Source of the DNA: Nocardioides furvisabuli
Lineage (GTDB): Bacteria > Actinomycetota > Actinomycetes > Propionibacteriales > Nocardioidaceae
Assembly (NCBI RefSeq): GCF_021083185.1
Contig: NZ_JAIGQB010000001.1
Coordinates: forward strand, 1-64,000
Length of the DNA stretch: 64,000 bases
Direction: 5' to 3'
Both the position numbers and the translations under genes were made by a program. Shown here one piece after another: positions 1-7,154 of the stretch; position 1 is the stretch's first letter, and every line of letters begins with the position of its first letter. Under the pieces are notes generated by a model. It saw only the letters and a program-made list of their open reading frames with translations, had not been told where the DNA came from and searched no databases.

Positions 1-290
1 ACCGGCGGGCTGCAGACCGATAGTGAGCCACACCAGAAAAGCCGGTGGGCAGCCGCTTGGAGAGCTGCTCGCCGATCACCTGGACCGAGTCTGGCCAGAC
101 GTCGGTCCTACCGGAATCGTCTAGTAGCCGCCTTTGGGCTCCGTCGTAAGAAGGCCCAAGCCCGATGAGATGGTCCCGCAGCCTCTCGCTGACGTGAGCC
201 GGTGGCCCAAGCCGCTGATCACCCGGCTCAGGCCACCGGACGACAAGGACGCGGTGACCGCGCGATAGTCCGCAGCGCGACCACCACCTA
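1..290 (-). CDS. possible 3'-truncated coding region running off the left edge
   Basis: One minus-strand frame stays open from about base 290 to the window edge and has a balanced protein-like composition, with segments such as VSERLRDHLIGLG and VWPDSVQVIGEQLSKRLP. Its stop codon would lie outside the window. No start codon with a convincing ribosome binding site is visible, and the frame remains open upstream, so the 5' limit is uncertain. I do not recognise the family. High-GC DNA often holds long chance open frames, so confidence is low. Bases 291-535 show no gene I can support. Confidence 0.3.
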
Positions 291-535
291 GAGGCGCCGG
301 CGGTGCCTCTAGATCGCCGACGCAGCGGATGTCACCCAGCCCATCGACGGTACGTCGCCAGCTGGCCTCGTGGGAAGGTGTCGGTACTGAACGGCGTCAG
401 GAACGTTCGATCGACAGACGCCCGTGAGTTCGCGGTGACCGCTCAAGTCGAGCGACGGCAGGGGTGTTTCGAGACGATGAAGGACGTGTGCATCGCTTGC
501 GGTGCCGGTTCGCCGGAGCCTGTCGCTAGAGCAGT

Positions 536-1204
536 TCAAGGGAGAAGGTCCTCGAAATGCTCGAACTGACCCGCCGGTCGCCGGCTGAGGTGAGCCAACG
601 CTACTGATGCGGCGGCCTCGCTGACTTCGAACACAACAGCTGCCCGGAACGTCCGGGCGGACGCCTGCCAGATGCGGCGCAGGGACTGGTCTGCACGCTG
701 ACGCTCACCGTCGTTGGTCTGGCCAAAACAGACGCTGTGCCAGGTCGTGGCCAGTTCCGCAGCGAGGACAGTGCTGGGGGGTCGCAAGTGATCTGCCGGG
801 TGCATGATGTCGGGCGGGGGAAACGCCGCCATGGCAAGCGCAGCAGGCTCGAGGCGATCGTCGATCCATCGAACGGCCAACTCCAGATGGATCTCAAGTA
901 GGCCCTGAAGAACCAGAGACAGGTCCTCGTCGTCCAAACTAGTCACCTCGTGGCGCACGGCGCGAAGGTCGTCAAGCGCGGCAAGTTCCAGGCTTGTAAG
1001 GCGTCCGTCCGTTCCATCGCAGTCCGTCCATGCCAGCACAGCTCTTGCGTCGGCCCAGACAAGGCGCCGCGCGCGGTCGCGAGCAGCGGCGTTGCGCGGA
1101 TGGATCTGGCCGATCCGTGCTGCAGTGGCGAGTACTTGAGAAGCGGCGCTATTCCCGACGGGTGGCACGGGAGTCTTGGTTGAGTTGAACGAGTGGTTGT
1201 GCAC
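536..1204 (-). CDS. hypothetical protein, mobile-element neighbourhood
   Basis: A 222-residue protein. Its GTG start at 1202-1204 is preceded by GAGGAG six bases upstream, a strong ribosome binding site that fixes the start. The N-terminal 25 residues look disordered. The rest is rich in Ala, Leu, Asp and Arg and predicted helical, with acidic stretches (TSLDDEDLSLVLQGLLEIHLEL). No catalytic motif, membrane segment or signal peptide is visible, and I do not recognise the family. It faces away from the ORF at 1672 across a 470-base gap and lies in the recombinase-bearing segment, so it is probably element cargo. Confidence 0.6.
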   Translation of the reverse strand: MHNHSFNSTKTPVPPVGNSAASQVLATAARIGQIHPRNAAARDRARRLVWADARAVLAWTDCDGTDGRLTSLELAALDDLRAVRHEVTSLDDEDLSLVLQGLLEIHLELAVRWIDDRLEPAALAMAAFPPPDIMHPADHLRPPSTVLAAELATTWHSVCFGQTNDGERQRADQSLRRIWQASARTFRAAVVFEVSEAAASVALAHLSRRPAGQFEHFEDLLP

Positions 1205-1457
1205 GTCTTGCTCCTCGGTCGTGTCGTAGCTGTCTCCTTAGTTATCGGCTTGCTTCCCCGTCGACTTGACCTCACGGGGTGTTGGCGGATGCCAGACGTG
1301 AGAGGAGTTGGCGCGTTGGCCGGGGAATGCTCCCGATAAGTAGTGCCGTCAGTGAACGAACGTGGGGCGGCGCGCATCTCCACCATGGGCAGCCGCTTGC
1401 GTACAGCAGTGGACAAGAACGGTCGATGACACTTCCGAGCCCCGAGCCGACACGTTT

Positions 1458-1486
1458 CGTCCGACCCCTCGCAAAGGGGTCGGACG
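1458..1486. repeat. perfect 12-bp inverted repeat with 5-nt loop
   Basis: Arms CGTCCGACCCCT (1458-1469) and AGGGGTCGGACG (1475-1486) pair perfectly around the loop CGCAA. It sits in the 1205-1671 intergenic stretch between divergent genes, about 190 bases before the probable start of the next ORF. There is no T-run, so a classical intrinsic terminator is not indicated. A protein binding site or a single-strand hairpin of a mobile element is as likely. I see no gene in the rest of 1205-1671. Confidence 0.7.
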
Positions 1487-1671
1487 CCCCATCAGCTGCG
1501 GCGTCCCACTAAGGGCGTAGCCCGCGTCTTAGGGGATGCGCCAGCAAGGCACCTTTGTCCGCGGTGCAAAGAGCTGGCGGCGAAAAAAGACCGCGGCGGG
1601 GTGTTCAGGAGTGCGGTGGACCGCCGATAACCGAGTCGTCAACAACCGACCGACCTCGAAGGACCTGTGCC

Positions 1672-2373
1672 GTGACACTTGCACCTAGCCCTCCGCATCG
1701 CCCTCAGAAGACGTCGGGCGGAACACTCCGCGGGCGCTACGTCGACTTGCTCACCGATGGGGTGTCGGCCGACGCCCTGAAACAACGCGGAGACAGGGCG
1801 GTCGACCATGCGTTGATGTCAACGGCGTTGAGCGCAGTCTGCGCAGGCATGGGGGAGCAGGACTGGCTAGCGCTCGTGGTGGATCCGCGACGCAAGTTGG
1901 GTCAGCAGGCGCGTTTCGTTAAGGGACGGCCGCGCAGTCAGAACGAGTACTACCAGTACTTAACGCGGGTGTGGAGCCGAGCCTTGGACCAAGGTCACGC
2001 GGTGGCGCTACGCGATCGGAGTCGCTACCGCGATGAGGCCAGGCTCTTGGTCCGCCGCTGGGATGCGTTCCTGACGCGGGAGATTGTTGCGGAGTTGAAC
2101 CCGGACGAGGCGCTGCTTCTCATGGCCTTCCTGGACAAGATCTCTGACGTCGAGTCGCCTCGAGTGGCGTTCGGTCGTCGCGCGCTACAGGAGACGACCG
2201 GAGTGCCGGAACGGCGACTCCGTACACGCATGGCCAACCTGCAGCGGCGTGGAGTTGTGCGACTCGAGGTCCGCGGTCGGCCTGGAGGGCCCCACGCGAA
2301 GAAGCGACTTGCGAACGTGTACAGCCTGAGTGGTCCTGAGCTATTGGCGGACCAACTGCGCGAGATCACATGA
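1672..2373 (+). CDS. hypothetical protein with winged-helix-like C-terminus
   Basis: The GTG start at 1672 is chosen because GAAGGA lies 8 bases upstream. The frame extends further upstream, to a possible start near 1555, but that part is low complexity. The product is 233 residues. The middle is helical and basic (NEYYQYLTRVWSRAL). The C-terminal third (LLLMAFLDKISDV through RRALQETTGVPERRLRTR to MANLQRRGVVRLEVRG) has the pattern of a winged helix: a recognition-like helix, then a strand-turn-strand with basic residues. This suggests DNA binding, perhaps a replication or regulatory protein of the mobile element. The family was not recognised. Confidence 0.55.
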   Translation: MTLAPSPPHRPQKTSGGTLRGRYVDLLTDGVSADALKQRGDRAVDHALMSTALSAVCAGMGEQDWLALVVDPRRKLGQQARFVKGRPRSQNEYYQYLTRVWSRALDQGHAVALRDRSRYRDEARLLVRRWDAFLTREIVAELNPDEALLLMAFLDKISDVESPRVAFGRRALQETTGVPERRLRTRMANLQRRGVVRLEVRGRPGGPHAKKRLANVYSLSGPELLADQLREIT

Positions 2374-2429
2374 GCCGTACGGCACGACCGTTGCGGCCAG
2401 TGGGGTGGATTGTCCGAGTTCGAGTGGGC

Positions 2430-2828
2430 CTAGCTCGGCTCGGGCGAGTACGCGGTGAGGTGCTCACCCAAGAGTTCGATGCCTGCTGCGACATCATCGC
2501 TGAGGCTCGCCAACATGATGGCCGCGTCCACGACGCCGGCTGGTATCCGGTAGGCCAGGTTGTGGGTCAGGTGATCGGCGAGAGCGCGAAGGACACGGTT
2601 GTGGTCGACGCCCGCAACTGGGTAGGTGGCGAACTCGTCGGTGTAGAACGTGAGGACTTTCCCCGTCACCTGGTCGACGCACTCGAGGCAGCGGACGTTG
2701 AACTCAGGGTCATAGTTGTCGGGGTCGAGGTATCCGTCACCGGTGAGTGCAACCTCGTGGCCGAAGATCTCCCACAGGACTTGTGGCACGGGCGTTGGCA
2801 CCTTTGCGAGGTCAGGTTCGAGGCTCAT
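2430..2828 (-). CDS. hypothetical protein coupled to the integrase gene
   Basis: 132 residues starting MSLEPDLAKVPTPVPQ. The ATG at 2826-2828 overlaps the integrase stop as ATGA, so the gene is probably translationally coupled to it. It is acidic and contains the pair CLEC in the middle (VRCLECVDQVTGKVL) and a C-terminal helical part (AAIMLASLSDDVAAGIELLGEHL). There is no signal peptide or membrane segment. It is the third gene of a minus-strand operon after the HTH protein and integrase. Function is unknown; a small accessory protein of the element is an inference from position only. Confidence 0.6.
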   Translation of the reverse strand: MSLEPDLAKVPTPVPQVLWEIFGHEVALTGDGYLDPDNYDPEFNVRCLECVDQVTGKVLTFYTDEFATYPVAGVDHNRVLRALADHLTHNLAYRIPAGVVDAAIMLASLSDDVAAGIELLGEHLTAYSPEPS

Positions 2829-4261
2829 CCGAGCGAAGTGTCGGTCGAGCGGCGTGCGGCGAGCAGAGCGGCTTCGTCCGCGAAGGACGTGTTGGCCCGG
2901 CCAGCGTAGTAGCGCTTCGACACGTCCTCGGAGTGCCCGGCCCATTCCGCTGCCAAGTAGGGATTGATGTTCGAGTCCAGCCAAAACGTGATAGCAGCCT
3001 TGCGAAGCGTGCTTGGGGACATCACGGCGAGTTCAGCCTTGTCGGTCCCGCCGAAGACCTGCTCGCAGGCGGGGCGCCAATACGTGTCGATGATGTTGTG
3101 CCAGTCGAGACCGGCTGTTCCGGTTGGGCTGGTCCAGGTTCGGTGCGGCGAAGCGTACCCGCGTTCTAGGTGCACACGCAGTGCGTCCGCTACAGCCGCT
3201 AGCGCAGGCACGGCGCGAACATCGGTTGCAACACGGTGCTTGAGGTGACGAACCTCGCGGCCACGCACTCCTTCCTCGGTGTCATAGACGGCGGCCTCCG
3301 TCCTTTCGAACCGCACGATCACTGGGTCACCCCAGTCGATCCATTCAGGTCGATGCGCAGTCAGTTCGCCGGGGCGGGGTGCGAGGGTGCCAGCACACAT
3401 GATGAGTGACCGGAATCGCTCACCGGAAGGTCGACCGTCCGTTCCTCGCGGGCCTAGCTTTGCGATGGCGTCTGCAAGATCGAAGACCTCGTCGATCGAC
3501 GGCACGATCCGGTGACTCAAGCGCGGCTGCTGCGGTTTGGGAGCGCGCTTGGAGGTGCCCAGCAGGGGATTGCGTGGGATCTGCTCGCTGTTGAACGCGG
3601 AGCGCAGAATCATTGCAAGCGTGATGTAGAAGGCTCGCACCGTCGTAGTGGTTGCACGCTCCTCGATCAGTTCGACGTCTTGGACCCCCGACGCGAAGGC
3701 TTTCTCGATACGTCGAGCATTGACGGCGGCAGTGCGTTTGTTGATGAGTTTGCGCGCAGCAATCGCGCGAAGAACGTCGTCCGGGACTATGTCGTTCATG
3801 AACATTGAGTCGCCAGACCTCGCTCCAGCTGCGGCCGCGCGAGGGTCGCGTTCGCCGTAGCGAAGAATTTCGATGGCGAGGCGCATGTTGGCGCGGTGGC
3901 CGATTCGGTTCTTGTGTGACCAATCACTGCCGGCTCGCGCAGAGGGGTACCACACGTCGTTGCAGTAGTGCTCGAAGGTCAGCGCACGGGTTTCTTCGGC
4001 TTGCGGTTCGCTGGTTGGGGCCGCGGCCGCCGGGTCGAGAGGCCACCCGCGCTTGTCCGCCGCCCAACCCATGAGTCGAGCCCTGTTGAGTTGGTCGCGC
4101 CACGTCTTCGCGTGGCCCTTCTGTCGGAAGGTCCGCTTGTGTTCTGCTCCGTTGACGCGCCAGCGCACGAACCATCGGACGCACTGCCGGTGATCGGCAT
4201 CGACGTGAGTCCCGTCGACCAACTTGCCTTGCAGGTTGTAGACACCCCAGACGGTGTTCAT
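2825..4261 (-). CDS. tyrosine recombinase / phage-type integrase
   Basis: 478 residues; start MNTVWG chosen because its ATG overlaps the upstream HTH gene's stop as ATGA. Layout is typical of actinobacterial integrases: an N-terminal Arm-type region, a core-binding helical region around 95-230 and a C-terminal catalytic domain. Visible catalytic positions are Arg296 (APRPGEL), Arg420 (PSTLRK), His443 (WAGHS) and the nucleophile Tyr451 or Tyr452 (KRYYAG). The usual HxLR box has Ser417 where His is normal, a tolerated deviation in some family members. It would catalyse site-specific integration and excision of the element with the adjacent excisionase-like protein. Confidence 0.85.
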   Translation of the reverse strand: MNTVWGVYNLQGKLVDGTHVDADHRQCVRWFVRWRVNGAEHKRTFRQKGHAKTWRDQLNRARLMGWAADKRGWPLDPAAAAPTSEPQAEETRALTFEHYCNDVWYPSARAGSDWSHKNRIGHRANMRLAIEILRYGERDPRAAAAGARSGDSMFMNDIVPDDVLRAIAARKLINKRTAAVNARRIEKAFASGVQDVELIEERATTTTVRAFYITLAMILRSAFNSEQIPRNPLLGTSKRAPKPQQPRLSHRIVPSIDEVFDLADAIAKLGPRGTDGRPSGERFRSLIMCAGTLAPRPGELTAHRPEWIDWGDPVIVRFERTEAAVYDTEEGVRGREVRHLKHRVATDVRAVPALAAVADALRVHLERGYASPHRTWTSPTGTAGLDWHNIIDTYWRPACEQVFGGTDKAELAVMSPSTLRKAAITFWLDSNINPYLAAEWAGHSEDVSKRYYAGRANTSFADEAALLAARRSTDTSLG

Positions 4262-4482
4262 CGGATCTCCTTGCTGTCGAGCCATTCGCGGACGTCGCTC
4301 GGCCGGAAGCGGATCTGGCCGTTGATGCGAAGCATGCGAGGCACCAACCCAGTAGTCGGTCCCTTGGCGGTCCACTTGCGGACGGTGTGCGAACTGACTC
4401 CAATCCACAGCGCGAAGGCGTCGATGGATAGCAGAGATTCGTCCGCAGCATGAGTTGATCGGTCGATGGGGTCAGCGCTCAT
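4258..4482 (-). CDS. excisionase-type helix-turn-helix protein (MerR/Xis-like)
   Basis: 74 residues. LSIDAFALWIGVSSHTVRKW is a helix-turn-helix and RINGQIRFRPSDVREWLDS is the wing and C-terminal helix typical of small DNA-binding excisionase proteins (HTH_17/AlpA-like). It overlaps the integrase start by 4 bases. The pairing with a tyrosine recombinase suggests a recombination directionality factor, although the same fold also serves as a transcriptional regulator. Its ATG at 4480-4482 has no strong ribosome binding site. Confidence 0.75.
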   Translation of the reverse strand: MSADPIDRSTHAADESLLSIDAFALWIGVSSHTVRKWTAKGPTTGLVPRMLRINGQIRFRPSDVREWLDSKEIR

Positions 4483-4564
4483 GCGTGACGTATCGGCAGG
4501 TTTTCGTCATCGCAGGACGTGCCACGAACGCAGCTACGGGTTCGCGGCAGTGGGTCCGGCGGGG

Positions 4565-5719
4565 TTAGTTCGGCGGAGCGAATGCGGCGGCCAAGGCGTC
4601 CTGCATCGTCGTGTGCTCAGTGATCGCCAAGACGTCGGACTGGCGGATCTTGAGAATGCATCGCGGCTGCTGCAGGGCCGCTGCCGCGGGTGGGTCCATG
4701 AAGAAGGAGAACCAGGCATCTTCGCCGTTGTCCGAGTGCAACAGCAGCAGTGACGCCTCCATGGCGAGCGGTAGGCCGACCGGAGCCTCCGACGCGTACC
4801 GCAGGGCGAACCACTTTGCGGGCGTCGGCGCGGTTGCGGGCGGGGAGGCAATGCCCTTCGGTAGGCCGTCCAACAGGATTTCGTTGCGGTCTGCGCTCCA
4901 CGACAACGCGGCAGGACGCCTGCGATCCTTCATAGTCAGCCCACGTGTTGCCGGACAGATCTGAGCAGGCGGAAACTCTTCGTAGGCCTCGACGGTGGGG
5001 GCGTGGTGCTCCCACCACGCGTGTTGCCAGTCCTGGCCCAAGCACGTGTTGCAGCGGTGACAGAGGAGCCCTCGGATCAGCCCCGAATCCTCGTCGTGGT
5101 CGACGTGGACGAACCGCGAGCGGGTGGCGACGGGTAGCCCGGTGGAGCAGATCGCGCAGCGACCTCGTTGCCACAAGAACAGTGAGTGCACGACGGTGTT
5201 GGTGTACGACCACGACTTGGGTTCTGGGACTTCGGTCGGGGCCAGTAGCGAATTGAAGCGCCGCGGTCGACTCTGTAGGCCGAGCCCGGCTGTGGCCGCA
5301 CAGCGCTGAGCGGGAGGGTCGGCAAGGAAACGCGGGAGTCCGCGCACGGCCTTCCCGTCGGGTGCTACCCGCATGGTCTTGTACCTCCGCAAACAGCGAG
5401 CGCAGACCAGGCCCAGCAACAGGCTGTCCTCCACCCACTGCCGCAACGAGCACGCGACCACGCGGTCAGTGTCACCGCCCTCGCTGCTCCACCGGACTTC
5501 TTCCGAGCAGACCGCGCACCTGCCCTTCTGCTCTTCCAGGAGGCCATGCAACGGTCCGTCGTAATGGGCCCATCCTGCGGGGGCCTCGAACGAGTATCGG
5601 GGGAGTGGCACGGCGTGCTCGGCTGGACGGCCGTCGGCCGAGGACGATTTGGGCTGGCTCACAGGAACCCTTCTGAGGCGAATAGTGCATCGCGGGGTGC
5701 GACGTGAACAAAGTACCAT
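4565..5719 (-). CDS. endonuclease VII-type (His-Me finger) nuclease with two Cys-cluster modules
   Basis: 384 residues from the ATG at 5717-5719; an alternative GTG start at 5662 has AGAAGG six bases upstream. Around residues 190-235 lies a complete recombination-endonuclease-VII-like motif: RCAICS, then HVDHDEDSG, then LLCHRCN. That is two CxxC zinc knuckles bracketing the His-Asp-His metal site. A second, degenerate copy occurs near residues 65-115 (RCAVCSEE and LVCARC), in which the HxDHD core is lost. The C-terminal 120 residues match nothing I recognise. A nuclease that cleaves branched or double-stranded DNA fits the element context. The region upstream carries a leaderless-type promoter. 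Confidence 0.75.
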   Translation of the reverse strand: MVLCSRRTPRCTIRLRRVPVSQPKSSSADGRPAEHAVPLPRYSFEAPAGWAHYDGPLHGLLEEQKGRCAVCSEEVRWSSEGGDTDRVVACSLRQWVEDSLLLGLVCARCLRRYKTMRVAPDGKAVRGLPRFLADPPAQRCAATAGLGLQSRPRRFNSLLAPTEVPEPKSWSYTNTVVHSLFLWQRGRCAICSTGLPVATRSRFVHVDHDEDSGLIRGLLCHRCNTCLGQDWQHAWWEHHAPTVEAYEEFPPAQICPATRGLTMKDRRRPAALSWSADRNEILLDGLPKGIASPPATAPTPAKWFALRYASEAPVGLPLAMEASLLLLHSDNGEDAWFSFFMDPPAAAALQQPRCILKIRQSDVLAITEHTTMQDALAAAFAPPN

Positions 5720-5731
5720 CTATAAATGGTA
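5714..5731 (-). promoter_or_regulatory. leaderless promoter and palindrome overlapping the start codon
   Basis: On the minus strand the sequence reads TACCAT, then TTATAG, then ATG. That is a TAnnnT -10 box with exactly 6 bases to the start codon, the spacing of a leaderless transcript. The whole site is an inverted repeat, TACCAT-CTATAA-ATGGTA, so it could also be an operator. TTATAGATGGTA recurs identically before the gene at 9847. No -35 consensus is evident. Confidence 0.55.
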
Positions 5732-5921
5732 GGGGTCGGTGGACTGATGACGACTTGTCCGATCTGGACGCCTACCGACGCAGGTCGTTCCTACGAATGA
5801 GAGCTGAGGACCACGGGCCAGGCCGCTTTCGGACATGCAGGGGGCACGGACTCAAATCCGGCCGATAGACCTCAGACCAGTTGACGCACCGAGCGCCAAC
5901 GCTGACTCAGGTGGTTGTTTC

Positions 5922-6452
5922 GTGCCGAATCAAGATGAAGACCCTTCGACCTATACCCAGACCGAAGTGTGGGAGGTGGCGACCGACTACGGCGTGCTCC
6001 TGTTGGCCGTCGATAAGGACGGGATCAGGGTCACGGTCCGGGGGGCCGTGCCCGGTCAACGCGCACTGCGCGACGAACCCGACAGGGAGGTGGACTGGAA
6101 CGCAACCGATCTGGACGACATACATATCGTCGGCAACAAGGACGGCCTGCGGGTCACGCTTCGCGACGGCGGACGCGCTGAGTCCGTGGCACGCGATCAG
6201 TCCGACGACGATGCAGACTCGACCCGAACGCTGTTCGCCGAGACTTACGAGGCTGGATGGGATGAGGGACGGCAAGCAGGCTGGAAGGAAGCGGACGAGA
6301 TCTTCGGGCGGATCACCGACCGGTTCGAGAAGGCGGTGCGGGACTCGCACGACACTAATCACCATGGTCCCGCCGGATGGTGCGACGACGGTCAGTGTGG
6401 ATCCCTGCTCAGGGCAATCGCGGATGCGCGAGTTCTGATGGACGAACGCTGA
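5922..6452 (+). CDS. hypothetical protein
   Basis: 176 residues from the GTG at 5922, chosen because AGGTGG lies 7 bases upstream. An ATG at 5835 in the same frame lacks a ribosome binding site. Two similar segments, GIRVTVRGAVPGQRALRD and DGLRVTLRDGGRAESVARD, look like a short internal duplication of a beta-hairpin. The C-terminal half is helical and ends near AGWCDDGQCGSLLRAIADAR, with two Cys. No known domain is recognised. It is divergent from the nuclease gene and upstream of the XRE regulator. Confidence 0.5.
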   Translation: MPNQDEDPSTYTQTEVWEVATDYGVLLLAVDKDGIRVTVRGAVPGQRALRDEPDREVDWNATDLDDIHIVGNKDGLRVTLRDGGRAESVARDQSDDDADSTRTLFAETYEAGWDEGRQAGWKEADEIFGRITDRFEKAVRDSHDTNHHGPAGWCDDGQCGSLLRAIADARVLMDER

Positions 6453-6515
6453 AACACTGACCACCGCTCCTGGACTGTTCCGGCTATCTAATCCTTCGTC
6501 GACCGACCGAGGGCC

Positions 6516-6558
6516 CGAACGTCCGTGTGTAGCTCAGCCAGCTACACACGGACGTTCG
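6516..6558. repeat. perfect 19-bp inverted repeat with 5-nt loop
   Basis: The arms at 6516-6534 and 6540-6558 are perfectly complementary over 19 bases around the loop CAGCC. It lies between the hypothetical gene and the XRE regulator, 24 bases before the regulator's -10 box. It could terminate the upstream gene, although no T-run follows, or serve as an autoregulatory operator for the XRE protein. Loop size matches the hairpin at 1458. Confidence 0.85.
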
Positions 6559-6581
6559 CACCAGCACGTTTCGCAACCGCG

Positions 6582-6596
6582 TAGCCTGATCCTGTG
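6582..6596 (+). promoter_or_regulatory. leaderless promoter of the XRE regulator
   Basis: TAGCCT at 6582-6587 fits the actinobacterial TAnnnT -10 box and lies exactly 6 bases before the GTG at 6594. This predicts that transcription begins at the first base of the start codon. There is no Shine-Dalgarno sequence. Confidence 0.55.
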
Positions 6597-7154
6597 ACCG
6601 GTCAGTCAGATATGGCGCACATCATCGGCGTACTCGGCCACAACCTGCGCCACCTTCGCGAAGCCATCGGGCTGAGCCAAGCGGATCTAGGACGCGCGGC
6701 GGGCATATCACGTAATCACTATCAGCTGCTTGAGGTTGGGCGCGCTGCGAACGGCGGCCTAGCCAATCCCAGGCTGAGCACGCTTCGGGCCCTTGCAACC
6801 GTTCTAGGTGTCCGCGCGGAATCTCTCATCATGGAACCGGTTCCCCACAGCGTCTGGCGCTGGTCCGACGTGGACGAAGAGATGCAGGACGACGTCATGG
6901 CCCAGCTTCTCGACGCTCTGCTGGACGCGTCTGCCGCGGAACTTGGGGTCCCCGGCGCTGCCTTCGTCGCAAGCGAGCTGAAGTCACTCACTCTCGGGAT
7001 TGGCGTCTCGGCCCCAGATGAAATATCCGCTGCCGTCGTCGCTGAACCCGTGATCCTGCGGGCGCTACAAGCAGCCGACTTACCGGCACGCCTCACGGCG
7101 GACTCCGAAGTGTCGATAGGCGTCGATGACTTGGCCAGTGAAGCTGACGCCTAG
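6594..7154 (+). CDS. XRE-family transcriptional regulator
   Basis: 186 residues. A Cro/C1-type helix-turn-helix occupies about residues 12-68: LRHLREAIGLSQADLGRAAG, then ISRNHYQLLEVGR, with the usual downstream LSTLRALATVLGV. The C-terminal 110 residues are acidic and helical and of unknown type, possibly a dimerisation or sensing region. The gene has a leaderless promoter and a 19-bp palindrome just upstream, consistent with autoregulation. Its stop overlaps that of the convergent recombinase gene at CTAG. It probably controls element genes; the target sites are not known. Confidence 0.8.
   Translation: MTGQSDMAHIIGVLGHNLRHLREAIGLSQADLGRAAGISRNHYQLLEVGRAANGGLANPRLSTLRALATVLGVRAESLIMEPVPHSVWRWSDVDEEMQDDVMAQLLDALLDASAAELGVPGAAFVASELKSLTLGIGVSAPDEISAAVVAEPVILRALQAADLPARLTADSEVSIGVDDLASEADA

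Noticed and set aside
6525-6546. tRNA-like GTAGCTCAG sequence
   Set aside because: It resembles a tRNA D-arm, but the sequence is part of a perfect hairpin, with no anticodon arm, T-arm or acceptor stem around it.
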